Source of the DNA: Mitsuaria sp. PDC51
GTDB taxonomy: Bacteria > Pseudomonadota > Gammaproteobacteria > Burkholderiales > Burkholderiaceae_C
Assembly (NCBI RefSeq): GCF_900113225.1
Contig: NZ_FOZE01000002.1
Location: 496,001 to 560,000, forward strand
Reading direction: 5' to 3'
Length of the DNA stretch: 64,000 nt
The notes under the pieces were generated by a model that ran no database searches, was not told the DNA's origin, and saw only the letters and a program-made list of their open reading frames with translations. Of this stretch, positions 54,199-63,379 are shown one piece after another. Numbering within the stretch: the first letter of the stretch is position 1; the number at the start of each line of letters is the position of its first letter. The position numbers and the translations under genes were made by a program.

Positions 54199-56955
54199 TC
54201 AGGTGCGCACCATCGTCGCCTTCAGCACCGTGCTGAGGAAGTCCAGGCTCTCGGCCAGGTGGGCGCGGGTCTCGAGCGAGCCCTTGCCCTGCGCCGCGCG
54301 CAGCTCGCTCTGCAGCTGCACCGCGTGCAGGCGCAGCACCGCGTAGGCATCGGCGAACTGGCCCGAGGCCGCGCCGCTCTTCGTCAGGTTCGCCTGGATG
54401 CGGCGCAGGTACTCGCGCTGCAGGTTGCGGCGCAGCGGGTCGATGTCGCCGCCGGTCTTGAGCTCGCTCCAGATCGAGGACTGCAGCGTGCCGTAGACCT
54501 CGCCGATCGAGATCAGCCCCTTGCGCTGCGACACGGGCACGTAGGCCGGCAGCTCCATCAGGCGGATCGCCGTCTGCGCCTGCAGCAGGCGGTCCAGCGA
54601 ACCCAGCTGCACGCGCGCCACCGCCGCCGGGATGTTGACGAAGCCCGCCCGGTTGAACTCGACGTAGTCCGTCGTGATCGAGGTCAGGAACTCCGGCTTG
54701 AAGCGGAAGCTGTCGGCGCTGAAGATGCCCTGCGCCAGGAAGCGCAGCGCCTCGCGCTGCTTGGCCGGATCGACCGGACGCATCGCCGCGACCGAAGCCC
54801 CCGGCACGTCGCGGTGCGTGTACATGCCGCCGACGTACTTGCCCACCAGGTCCGACGCGCGCGCCAGCTGGCTGAAGCCGTTGGCCAACTGACGGCGCTG
54901 GCGCAGCGGATCATCGGTCGCCTCCGGCGCGCGGTTCTGCACCCGGGCCCACAGCTCCTGCGTCAGCTTCAGCCGCTTGCGGAAATAGGCCATCGGGTCG
55001 TCGCCGAGGTCGAAGCGGTTGATCGTCGGATCCATGCCGTCGAACGGGCCGAAGCCGCCGGCATCGGTGTCGTCCGCGTAGGCGTGGCCAGGCTGCGTGT
55101 TCTGCGAGGCGATGCGCTTGAGCTCGCTCTCCTCCTGCTCCTTGGGCACCTGCTTGTAGGCGTACTCGATCGCCCAGTAGTCGTAGGCCCCCAGCGTCGT
55201 GTTGTTGTACGTGGTGGGCGCCTCGCCCTGCAGCGGGATGTTGTAGGCGTTGTAGTCCATGACCGAGGCCGACAGCCCGTGCGCATCGGTCCAGGCCTTG
55301 TCCTTGAGCTGCGCCTGCGTCACCTGCGTCGAGGCCTTGAAGTTGTGCTTCAGGCCGAGCGTGTGGCCCACCTCATGCATGATCACGTCCTTGATCCGCG
55401 CCTGGATGAAGGCGTCGGCCTCGGGGCTGTCGGGCGCGATGTCGCCGCGCGCTTCCAGCACGTCCAGCGCGAAGTCCATCTCGGCCGCGGCGTCGTGCGC
55501 GTAGGTGCAGTAGGTCGCGTTGCGGCCTTCGCGCCAGCCGTGGTTCAACGCGGCCAGCGCCTGCGCTTCCTCGGCCAGCGTCGACACCGGCGCACCGGCC
55601 AGGCCGCGCGGCGCGTCCTCGCTGATGAAGGCCCGGCCGCCACGGGCGAAGACGTCGCTCATGCCGATGTCGGCGTCCAGGATCTCGCCGGTGCGCGGAT
55701 CGACATGGCTCGGCCCGATGGCGAAGCCCACGTCCGAGCCGACGAACCAGCGGATCGACGCATGCGAGGCGTCCATGTTGTCCCAGTCCGCGTCATCGGG
55801 CTGCTGCTTGGCCACGACCGCGTCCTTGAAGCCGATCTTCTCGAAGGCCTTGTTCCATTCCAGGATGCCGGCCTCGACCGCCGCGCGGTACTTCGGCGGG
55901 ATGTTCTTGTCCATCCAGTAGGTGATCGGCTCCACCGGCTCGGACAGCGCGGCCGCCGGGTCCTTCTTCTCCAGGCGCCAGCGGTTGATGTAGTGCACGC
56001 GCGGGTTGGCCTTGAGGTCGTCGCTCAGGTCGGTGAAGGTCTCGGTGAAGTGACCCAGCCGGCCGTCGGCGCGACGCGGCGACATCTTCTCCTCCGGCAG
56101 CGCGCGGAAGTTGTAGACAAAGCCCATGAACATCGAGCGCGGATCCGGCGTCGCCTGCGGCGGCGTCGGCACCGGCACCGGCGGGGCCACCAGCGGCGGC
56201 GCCGGGATGCGCGGCGTGAAGTAGTGGACCTTGGCGTTCAGCGTCGTCAGCTTCTCGTCGGCGCGGGTCAGTTCGAAGTAGGAGTTGCCGCGATCGACGT
56301 TGTAGGGCAGCCGGTAGGCCATCTCCAGCCGGGTGGACATGCCGGGGATGTCGCTCAGCAGCAGGCCGGCGTCGACCAGGAAGGCCTTGCGCTCCGGATG
56401 ATCCGCGCTCGCGACCGGACCCGCGGCCAGCAGGCTGGGCGAGAACGCCTCCTCGCCGGCGCGCTTGCCACCGCCTTCGGCGCGGAACTCGGTGTTCAGC
56501 GCCACCAGCTGGATCGTGTTCCCGATGCGGCGCCACTCGGCCATGATCTCCGGGCCCATCTGGCTGGCGTAGAAGCCACGCTCGCCGATGGAGCTGGAGA
56601 TGTTGATGGTGAACAGGAAGGGCTTGTTCAGCATCGCGCGCGGGATCTCGAGCCAGACCTTCTCGTCCTTGCGCAGGATCGGGAACAGGCCGTCGTCGCG
56701 CTTGGCGTCGCGGCTGACCTCGGCGAAGGGCTTGGGCGCGGTGGGATCGGCGGCGGGACGCGGTGCCGTCATCGGCGAGCTGGCACCGGGCTGGCCGGGC
56801 GCACCCGAGGCGGCGCCCGCCGGCGCGGACGCGGCCTGGGCGGCCGGCGCGGCGGAGGACGAGGAGGAGCCGGTCGTGCCGGTCGTGGCGCAGGCGGTCA
56901 GCAGCAGCGCCGCGGCCGCGATGGCCGTCAGCTGGATCGTGTCCCTGTGGATCAT
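54199..56955 (-). CDS. Zinc-dependent metalloprotease lipoprotein (metzincin-type)
   Basis: 918 residues. N-terminal lipoprotein signal MIHRDTIQLTAIAAAALLLTAC, then a Ser/Ala/Pro-rich spacer. The catalytic motif HEVGHTLGLKHNF (about residue 527) gives the zinc histidines and glutamate of metzincins. N-terminal portions resemble the DUF5117/DUF5118 regions that precede this protease type. It should be anchored in the envelope; the substrate is unknown. ATG at 56955 is set by the lipobox. Terminator on the low-coordinate side. Confidence 0.88.
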   Translation of the reverse strand: MIHRDTIQLTAIAAAALLLTACATTGTTGSSSSSAAPAAQAASAPAGAASGAPGQPGASSPMTAPRPAADPTAPKPFAEVSRDAKRDDGLFPILRKDEKVWLEIPRAMLNKPFLFTINISSSIGERGFYASQMGPEIMAEWRRIGNTIQLVALNTEFRAEGGGKRAGEEAFSPSLLAAGPVASADHPERKAFLVDAGLLLSDIPGMSTRLEMAYRLPYNVDRGNSYFELTRADEKLTTLNAKVHYFTPRIPAPPLVAPPVPVPTPPQATPDPRSMFMGFVYNFRALPEEKMSPRRADGRLGHFTETFTDLSDDLKANPRVHYINRWRLEKKDPAAALSEPVEPITYWMDKNIPPKYRAAVEAGILEWNKAFEKIGFKDAVVAKQQPDDADWDNMDASHASIRWFVGSDVGFAIGPSHVDPRTGEILDADIGMSDVFARGGRAFISEDAPRGLAGAPVSTLAEEAQALAALNHGWREGRNATYCTYAHDAAAEMDFALDVLEARGDIAPDSPEADAFIQARIKDVIMHEVGHTLGLKHNFKASTQVTQAQLKDKAWTDAHGLSASVMDYNAYNIPLQGEAPTTYNNTTLGAYDYWAIEYAYKQVPKEQEESELKRIASQNTQPGHAYADDTDAGGFGPFDGMDPTINRFDLGDDPMAYFRKRLKLTQELWARVQNRAPEATDDPLRQRRQLANGFSQLARASDLVGKYVGGMYTHRDVPGASVAAMRPVDPAKQREALRFLAQGIFSADSFRFKPEFLTSITTDYVEFNRAGFVNIPAAVARVQLGSLDRLLQAQTAIRLMELPAYVPVSQRKGLISIGEVYGTLQSSIWSELKTGGDIDPLRRNLQREYLRRIQANLTKSGAASGQFADAYAVLRLHAVQLQSELRAAQGKGSLETRAHLAESLDFLSTVLKATMVRT

Positions 56956-57213
56956 GGATCTGTGTGGTCGGGGGTCCGTCCGGGGTCGGCCGGCCGGGCC
57001 CTGTTGAGAGAAATTCGGGCGCTGCGGTCTTCTGGCCGCAGTCGCCCCGACGGAACGGGCAATGTGCCGGGGCCGGAGCCCCTGCGTCAATGCGCACTAA
57101 CGAGCGCGCGGCCCTCGCCGGCCGCGACGGTGGCGATGATCGCCCAGCCATCCCCCCGTGCCGGAAGTGACCCGCCCACCCGACGGAGAGGGACACCCCT
57201 ACACTGCCCGCCC

Positions 57214-57834
57214 ATGACCCTCCCCTCCCCTCCGCCGGAGGCCCCCGCGCCGGCGCGCCGCACCCACCTGCTCTACCTGCACGGCTTCCGCTCGTCGCCG
57301 CGCTCGGCGAAGGCGCGCCGCATGGCCGAGTGGACCGCCACCCATCGACCGGACCTGGTGTTCGCCTGCCCCCAACTGCCGCCCTCGCCGCGCGAGGCGA
57401 TGGCGTTGGTGGACGCGCTGATCCGCGACTGGCCGCGCGACACGATGGCGGTGATGGGGAGCTCGCTGGGCGGCTTCTACGCGACCTGGGTGGCGCAACG
57501 CACCGGCGCCCGCACGGCGCTGCTGAACCCGGCGGTGGACCCGGCCCGCGACCTCGCCAACCACATCGGCGAGCAGACCTGCTGGCAGGACCCGGACGAG
57601 CATTTCTTCTTCCGCCGCGAGTTCGTCGATGAACTGCGCAAGCTCGACGCCGACGCGCTGGCGCATCCGGAGCGCCTGATGGCGGTGATCGCCAAGGGCG
57701 ACGAGGTGCTCGACTGGCGCGAGATGCACGCGCGCTACCAGGGCTGCCGGATCAAGCTGCTGGAGGGCAGCGACCACGGCCTGGCCGACTTCGACGACCA
57801 CCTCGACGAACTGGCCGAGTTCCTCGGCCTCTGA
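57214..57834 (+). CDS. YqiA-type esterase (UPF0227 family)
   Basis: 206 residues. Small alpha/beta-hydrolase: LLYLHGFRSSPRSAKA at the N-terminus, nucleophile elbow MGSSLGGFYATWVA, KGDEVLDWREMHARYQ with the acid and GSDHGLADFDDHL with the histidine. YqiA hydrolyses short acyl esters. Stands alone, convergent with the CorA-like gene. ATG chosen at 57214. Confidence 0.88.
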   Translation: MTLPSPPPEAPAPARRTHLLYLHGFRSSPRSAKARRMAEWTATHRPDLVFACPQLPPSPREAMALVDALIRDWPRDTMAVMGSSLGGFYATWVAQRTGARTALLNPAVDPARDLANHIGEQTCWQDPDEHFFFRREFVDELRKLDADALAHPERLMAVIAKGDEVLDWREMHARYQGCRIKLLEGSDHGLADFDDHLDELAEFLGL

Positions 57835-57876
57835 CGCGGCCGCGCCGTCGGCCCGCCGACCTCCGCCGGCTTCCGC

Positions 57877-58917
57877 CTACTTCCGCCGTCCGGTCGCCTT
57901 CAGCAGCAGCACCGTCACGAGCCCCGTCAGCACGACGATCAGCCCGACCACGACCCAGAAGCCGTGCTTGTGTTCCAGCAGCGGCAACCCGCCGACGTTC
58001 ATGCCGAACAGGCCGCTGATCAGGTTGATCGGCAAGGCCAGCACGGTGACCATCGTCAGCACGTACAGCGTCTGGTTGTTCTCCTGGGCGACCCGCGCCG
58101 AGGTTTCGTCCTGCACCGCGCGGATGCGCTCCTGCAGCGCCTGGATGTCGCGCAGCACCAGCGCGAATTCCTCGCTCGCCTGCTGCAGCTGCTGCTTGTC
58201 CTGCTCGGCGACCCAGTCCGGTGGGTTGGACAGCATCCGCAGCAGCGCGCTCGGCTCCGGCGCGAGCAGCCGCTGCAGCCGCACCATCAGTCGACGCAGC
58301 GCCGCCACTTCGGATTCATGACCCGCATGCCGACCGGCGAGCAGCGCATCCTCGATGTCGTCGACCCGCTCGGTGGCCTGGCGCACGATGCGCTGCAGCT
58401 CGTCGGCCTGGTCGCGCAGCAGGTGGTCGAGCAGCGCCACGCTCGACCGCGGCCGGTCGCCGCGCTTGATCGCCATGCGCAGCCGGTCCACCGAGCGCAG
58501 CGGCGCGCGGCGCACGCTCAACACCAGGTGCTCGCTGGCCTGCATCCACAGCGTCGACACATCGCCCACGTCGAAGGCGAAATCGAAGGTCACGTCGTTG
58601 AGCACAGCGAACAGGTGCTCGCCAACGCGCTCGATGCGCGAAGAGCGCGAGCCCTGCTGCTGGGCCTCGTCGAAGCTTTCGGCCAGCGCCGCGTTGCGGC
58701 GCAGCCAGGGCAGCGCGCCCGCATGCGCGAGGTTCAGGTGCAGCCACAGGAAGCCGCCCTCGGGCCGCGCCAGCCGGGCCTGCGCCTGGGCCAGCGTGGG
58801 TAGCGCCTCGGTGGGGCGCTCGGGATGGATCCAGAAGCCGCAGATCAGCCCGTGTTCATCGCCGCCATAGGGGGCCGCCAGTCCCATCGGGGACGGCATC
58901 GTCTCATTCATCGCCAT
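57877..58917 (-). CDS. CorA/ZntB family metal ion transporter
   Basis: 346 residues. Soluble N-terminal domain, a long helix, and two C-terminal membrane helices, the first ending in the signature GMNVGG (FGMN). ZntB-type proteins share this design and move zinc; CorA types move magnesium. The N-terminus (GLICGFWIHPERP) favours the ZntB branch but the ion is not settled. Its start overlaps the end of psd by 14 bases (or 8 with the ATG at 58911). Confidence 0.88.
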   Translation of the reverse strand: MAMNETMPSPMGLAAPYGGDEHGLICGFWIHPERPTEALPTLAQAQARLARPEGGFLWLHLNLAHAGALPWLRRNAALAESFDEAQQQGSRSSRIERVGEHLFAVLNDVTFDFAFDVGDVSTLWMQASEHLVLSVRRAPLRSVDRLRMAIKRGDRPRSSVALLDHLLRDQADELQRIVRQATERVDDIEDALLAGRHAGHESEVAALRRLMVRLQRLLAPEPSALLRMLSNPPDWVAEQDKQQLQQASEEFALVLRDIQALQERIRAVQDETSARVAQENNQTLYVLTMVTVLALPINLISGLFGMNVGGLPLLEHKHGFWVVVGLIVVLTGLVTVLLLKATGRRK

Positions 58918-59797
58918 CGGCGGATGGTAGACGCCCGATCGCCTCGCCCATGCGGATCCGCTGGCCCGTCTGCAAGCTGGGCGACAGCTTCACGCCCGGC
59001 GGGAGGAACACGAGGATGGTCGAGCCCTGCTCGAACCAGCCCATCTCCTCGCCGCGGGTGTGATCGTGGCCGAGCTCGAAACGGTGCGGGCCCGGATGGT
59101 CGGGACGCAGCGTCAGGTCCAGCGCATGCAGGCGCAGGCTGGCCACGAGGATGGCCGCCACCGGCACCAGGGCGATCGGCGTGCCGTCCGGCAGCGTGCA
59201 CTCGATGGCCGCGCGCACGTTGCGGCAGAACAGCCGCTCGACGCGCTTGAGCGCGATCGGGTTGACGTTCCAGGTGTCGCCGGCGATGTGGGTGACGCGA
59301 TGGATGCGCAGGTCGGCCGGCGCATGGAAGCGGTGGTACATCGCCGAGGTCAGCCGCAGCGTCAGGTAGGTGCCGTGGAGGTAGGGTGCGGCCCGGGTAG
59401 CGTCGCCGAACAGCTCGGCGATGCGGTAGTCCATGCCCTTGGCCTGCAGCGCCATGCCGCGCTCGACCGGCCCGTGCGCGCCGACGATCGCGTCGCAGGG
59501 GCTGACGATGGTGCCCGGCGCCGGATCGATCGGCCGGCGCCCCGGCTGGAGCCGCCGCGTGAAGACCTCGCGCAGCGAGCGGTAGCCGCGAACGGGCGCT
59601 TGCGCCTCGCTCAGGTCCAGGTCGGTGAACAGCCGCCACACCGCGACGCTCAGGCGCGTCAGCGCCGGCGACTCGATCCGGCTGTACCAGCCCATGAAGC
59701 GCGTCAGCGCCAGGCGCGGCACGCGGTTGGTCAGGAGGAAATTGAGGTCTTCCTGCTGGGTCAGACGGTCGATCCAGCGCGCCGATTTCATGGACAT
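58904..59797 (-). CDS. psd: Phosphatidylserine decarboxylase
   Basis: 297 residues. Pyruvoyl enzyme that makes phosphatidylethanolamine from phosphatidylserine. MYHRFHAPADLRIHRV and SPCDAIVGAHG are family motifs; the self-cleavage site is QGST (in FEQGSTILVF), where most have LGST, and the catalytic Ser is retained. Start at 59797 (or 59791). It overlaps the CorA-like gene and diverges from the aminotransferase gene. Confidence 0.93.
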   Translation of the reverse strand: MSMKSARWIDRLTQQEDLNFLLTNRVPRLALTRFMGWYSRIESPALTRLSVAVWRLFTDLDLSEAQAPVRGYRSLREVFTRRLQPGRRPIDPAPGTIVSPCDAIVGAHGPVERGMALQAKGMDYRIAELFGDATRAAPYLHGTYLTLRLTSAMYHRFHAPADLRIHRVTHIAGDTWNVNPIALKRVERLFCRNVRAAIECTLPDGTPIALVPVAAILVASLRLHALDLTLRPDHPGPHRFELGHDHTRGEEMGWFEQGSTILVFLPPGVKLSPSLQTGQRIRMGEAIGRLPSADGDE

Positions 59798-59876
59798 GTC
59801 AATTCCGTCGGATACATATCTCCGCAATTTGCCAATGCTGTGTGACAGCAGAACGAGGCTCCGGAGGTCCATGCCC

Positions 59877-61547
59877 ATGTCCACGACGTTCTTCACCTTC
59901 GACCTGCTGCCGGTCGCCGCCGCCGCGGCCGGGCTCGTGGCCCTGTACTACGCGCCGACCGGCTGGCGCCGGCTGCAGCTCTCGCGGGCGAAGCACCCGT
60001 CGCTGGCGGGCCATTCGCGGATGGCCGTGCGGCTGGCACGGCTGATGCCGACGCGGCGCTTCGACGACCAGCGCTTCTTCAACGCCGACGACGCGCCGGA
60101 CGCCATCGTGGCGACGCGACGCGCCAGCTTCACGGCGCTGTCGCGCACGCTCAAGACGCGCCATGCGCGCAGCATCGCTGCGACGCAGGCGATGAAGCCC
60201 TCGCTGCCGGACCTCCAGTTCACCAGCAACTACCGCGTGCCGCCGCCGTTCAGCCCGCTGGTGCAGCGCGAGCTGCCGCTCGGGCCGGTGATGGTCGCGA
60301 GCGACGGCCACTGGCTCACCGACCTCGACGGCGAACGCTTCATCGACCTGGCCGGCAGCTACGGGGTCAACCTCTTCGGCTACGCGTTCTACCAGCGCTG
60401 CATCGCAGAAGGCGCGCGGCGGGTGGAGGCGCTCGGCCCGGTGCTGGGCGTCTACCACCCGCTGGTCGAGGACAACGTGCGGCGCATCCTCGCGCATGCG
60501 CGCATGGACCAGCTGTCCTTCCACATGTCGGGCACCGAGGCCGTGATGCAGGCGGTGCGGCTGGCCCGTTATCACACGGGGAAGACGCACCTCGTGCGCT
60601 TCTGCGGCGCGTACCACGGCTGGTGGGACGAAGCCCAGCCCGGTCCCGGCAACCCGCTGCCGGCCGAGCGCACCTACACGCTGCGCGACATGCACGCGCG
60701 CAGCCTGCAGGTGCTGCGCACCCGGCGCGACATCGCCTGCGTGCTGGTGAATCCGCTGCAAGCGCTGCATCCGAACAAGCCGGCGCCGGGCGACGGCTCG
60801 CTGGTCGACAGCTCCCGCCGCGCGTCCTACGACAAGGCCGCCTACGCCGCCTGGCTGCGCGAACTGCGCGAGGTCTGCACCGAGCGCGGCATCGCGCTGA
60901 TCTTCGACGAGGTGTTCATGGGTTTCCGCCTCGGCGCGGGCGGCGCGCAGAGCTACTTCGGCGTGCAGGCCGACCTGGTCACCTACGGCAAGACGCTGGG
61001 CGGCGGGCTGCCGGTGGGCGTGGTCTGCGGCCGCGCGGCGTGGATGAAGCGCTATCGCGACGAGCGCCCGGCCGACATCTGCTTCGCCCGCGGCACCTTC
61101 AACACGCATCCGCATGTGATGGGCGCGATGTCGGTGTTCCTGGACGCGCTCGAGGACCCCGAGCGCCTGCGCCAGATCGACGCGCAGGAGACGCAGCAGG
61201 ACGCGCGGCGCGAGCGGCTCAACGCGGCGCTCGAGGCCGAGGGGCTGCCGCTGCGCGCGGCCAACATGTCCTCGGTCTGGACGCTCTATTACACCGAGCC
61301 CTCGCGCTACAACTGGATGCTGCAGTACTTCCTGCGCGAGCAGGGCCTGGCGCTGAGCTGGGTGGGCACGGGGCGGATGATCTTCAGCCTGGACTTCAGC
61401 GACGCGGACTTCGACGAAGTCCAGCGCCGCATCCTGGCCGCCGCCCGCGCGATGCGCGACGGCGGCTGGTGGAGCAGCCCGGCGCTGCCGAGCAACCGGG
61501 CGATCAAGCGGCGCCTGCTGATGGAGACGCTGGGCCTGCGCGGCTGA
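59877..61547 (+). CDS. Class III aminotransferase (GSA-aminomutase-like) with N-terminal membrane segment
   Basis: 556 residues, about 110-130 longer than HemL. An N-terminal hydrophobic segment (about 6-26) is followed by a basic region and then the PLP fold: MSGTEAVMQAVRLARYHTGK, LIFDEVFMGFRLG and PLP lysine Lys372 in YGKTLGGGLPVGV. It is related to hemL of this window but clearly different, so it is not the tetrapyrrole enzyme. GGAGG lies nine bases before the ATG at 59877 (an ATG at 59871 is also in frame). It diverges from psd. Substrate unknown; an amino group on a lipid or lipid-linked precursor is a possibility from context. Confidence 0.85.
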   Translation: MSTTFFTFDLLPVAAAAAGLVALYYAPTGWRRLQLSRAKHPSLAGHSRMAVRLARLMPTRRFDDQRFFNADDAPDAIVATRRASFTALSRTLKTRHARSIAATQAMKPSLPDLQFTSNYRVPPPFSPLVQRELPLGPVMVASDGHWLTDLDGERFIDLAGSYGVNLFGYAFYQRCIAEGARRVEALGPVLGVYHPLVEDNVRRILAHARMDQLSFHMSGTEAVMQAVRLARYHTGKTHLVRFCGAYHGWWDEAQPGPGNPLPAERTYTLRDMHARSLQVLRTRRDIACVLVNPLQALHPNKPAPGDGSLVDSSRRASYDKAAYAAWLRELREVCTERGIALIFDEVFMGFRLGAGGAQSYFGVQADLVTYGKTLGGGLPVGVVCGRAAWMKRYRDERPADICFARGTFNTHPHVMGAMSVFLDALEDPERLRQIDAQETQQDARRERLNAALEAEGLPLRAANMSSVWTLYYTEPSRYNWMLQYFLREQGLALSWVGTGRMIFSLDFSDADFDEVQRRILAAARAMRDGGWWSSPALPSNRAIKRRLLMETLGLRG

Positions 61548-61565
61548 GGCCCGCGCGCGCCACGT

Positions 61566-62462
61566 TCAGCGGGACGCCGCCGCTGCGGGGGAACGCAGGG
61601 CCATGCCCGGTGGCGACGGATGACCGCGCTCACGCGCTTCCCGGACGACCGCCTCGATCGCCTCGGCCACCACCTCGGGCTTGTCGCGCTGGATGTAATG
61701 CCCTGACCCCGCCACCGGCTGGATCTCCTTGCCGCCGACCAGCGGCAGCCAGTTCGGCTCCAGGCCATGCACCATGGACTCGAACCCGCTCGCCACCTCC
61801 ATCGGCGAATACACCGTGCGCGTCAGCACCCGCACCGGCACATCCGGCCGCGGCTTCTGCCACAGCGTGTCGATGCAGTCCTGCTGCTGCAGGAATTCGG
61901 CCTGCATCATCCCGCGGAAGACCCGCCGGCTCATGCTGTCCAGCATGTTGGCCATCACCGGCACCTCCACCTGCATCTTGCGCAGGTGCAGCGGATGGGT
62001 CGCGTCGACCAGCACGATGCCGGCGACCTCGTCCGGATACAGCCTCGAGAACGCGTACTGGTAAAGCCCGCCGATCGAGTGGCCCACCAGCACATAGGGC
62101 GGCTTGATGCCGGCGCTCTGGAGCAGGCCATGCAGCTCGGTCGCGATGCCGCAGGGGTTGCGCGGCGTCGGCGGCGTGGCGGTGCTGTCGCCGTAGCCGG
62201 GGCGGTCGTAGGCGAAGACGCTGTAGTCGGTGCGCAGCGCATTCAGCACCGCCGCCCAGGGATCGCGCCCATCGCCCAGCCCCGATTGCAGGACCACCGT
62301 GGGCTCGCCATGGCCGACATGGGTGAACACGATCGGCCCCCCGGTGACGCGCTGGTTGCCGGTGTTGGGCATCGGGCTGGCGCAGCCGGCCAGCACGGCG
62401 GCGACCGTGACGACCCACGCCAATGACTTCGGCGCCCGAAGGCGCCGTTCAACTGCGGACAT
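61566..62462 (-). CDS. Alpha/beta-hydrolase lipoprotein
   Basis: 298 residues. Signal MSAVERRLRAPKSLAWVVTV ends in the lipobox VLAGC. The fold has VVLQSGLGDGRDPW (oxyanion), YDRPGYGDS, the nucleophile GHSIGG (about residue 129), and a late histidine in GSGHYIQRDKP. Convergent with the aminotransferase, 18 bases apart. Substrate unknown; envelope location and neighbours make a lipid or ester substrate plausible. Confidence 0.85.
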   Translation of the reverse strand: MSAVERRLRAPKSLAWVVTVAAVLAGCASPMPNTGNQRVTGGPIVFTHVGHGEPTVVLQSGLGDGRDPWAAVLNALRTDYSVFAYDRPGYGDSTATPPTPRNPCGIATELHGLLQSAGIKPPYVLVGHSIGGLYQYAFSRLYPDEVAGIVLVDATHPLHLRKMQVEVPVMANMLDSMSRRVFRGMMQAEFLQQQDCIDTLWQKPRPDVPVRVLTRTVYSPMEVASGFESMVHGLEPNWLPLVGGKEIQPVAGSGHYIQRDKPEVVAEAIEAVVREARERGHPSPPGMALRSPAAAASR

Positions 62463-62550
62463 GCGGAACACTCCATCTGGCCGGCGGCCGCCTGTCCCCG
62501 CGTCGATCGCGATCCCGTCGCCCGGGATCGCGTCGCGCCATCCCGTCGGA

Positions 62551-63192
62551 TCAGGCCGTCTGCTCGCCGTTGCCGGCATTGTGCCCATCGGCGCGCGGCC
62601 ACAGCGCGGGATCGAGCCGCTCTCCGCGCAGCAATTGCAACGGGGCGCGGTGGTAGAGCTGGATGTCGTGGAAGGGGTCGGTGATGATCTTCGTCGCCCA
62701 GGCCAGGCCGGTGCGCAGGTCGCGGATCACCGCCAGCTGCAGCACGCGGAACACCAGGCCGCCCACGCCCAGCCAGAACCAGAGCAGGCCCAGCTGGTGC
62801 AGGTAGTCGCCGAAGCCGGTGGCCGGCTCGAACAGGCCGAACAGGCCCGGCTGCAGCCACAGCGCGACCGGCGACAGCGCCCACAACCCCATCAGCACGA
62901 CCTTGCGGCGCAGGTTGTAGCCGACCTTGATCTCTTCCTTGTGCTCGTGCGTCGCCTGGTTCACGTGGTCGTAGCCCTTGGGCTCGAAGAAGAAGTGACC
63001 GGCCTGCCGGCTGGTCATCGAGACGCCCCAGGCCAGCAGCGCCGACCAGGCCGGATCGACCAGCAGCAGCCCGTAGGCGACCACGAAGCAGCAGGCGCTG
63101 AGCAGATGCAGCGACTGGTTGATGCGGCAGTGGTGGTAGTAGCGGTGGTCGTCCCAGCGCTGTTCATTCAGAAGTGCCAGAAAGTCCTTCAT
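62551..63192 (-). CDS. Mpo1-like (DUF962-like) membrane protein
   Basis: 213 residues with several membrane helices. N-terminal HRYYHHCRINQSLHLLSACC and the central RQAGHFFFEPKGYDHVNQ have the histidine pattern of Mpo1-type iron-dependent 2-hydroxy fatty acid dioxygenases, while DLRTGLAWATKIITDPFHDI is a second conserved block. Family membership is suggested by the helices and histidines, not proven. GAGG precedes the ATG at 63192. It is divergent from the glycosyltransferase gene and 88 bases upstream of the lipoprotein hydrolase. Confidence 0.7.
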   Translation of the reverse strand: MKDFLALLNEQRWDDHRYYHHCRINQSLHLLSACCFVVAYGLLLVDPAWSALLAWGVSMTSRQAGHFFFEPKGYDHVNQATHEHKEEIKVGYNLRRKVVLMGLWALSPVALWLQPGLFGLFEPATGFGDYLHQLGLLWFWLGVGGLVFRVLQLAVIRDLRTGLAWATKIITDPFHDIQLYHRAPLQLLRGERLDPALWPRADGHNAGNGEQTA

Positions 63193-63379
63193 GCGGGCCT
63201 CGTCCGTGAGATGACCATGAGATGAGCCGTGGAGCGTGCCGTCACTCGATGGCAGTGCCGTGATGGCACGATGGCACGTCGATGACGGACGCGTGGCGAC
63301 TGTGTCCATCGGGCGTGTCAGGCGCGTGACGATCGGCGCCGTCACAGAACTGTTGCGTTGGCCGCCCATCATCCGCGCC
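63193..63379. promoter_or_regulatory. Divergent intergenic region with three GATGGCA repeats
   Basis: 187 bases between the Mpo1-like and glycosyltransferase genes. GATGGCA occurs at 63248, 63262 and 63270, and GTGCC/GGCAC arms (63255-63259, 63265-63269) form a short dyad; CGTGCC also occurs at 63235. This clustering suggests a regulator binding site. Confidence 0.4.

Noticed and set aside
54259-57213. Plus-strand open frame of nearly 1000 codons fused to the YqiA-type gene
   Set aside because: It lies antisense to the zinc metalloprotease and shows no motif; only the part from the ATG at 57214 encodes a recognisable protein.
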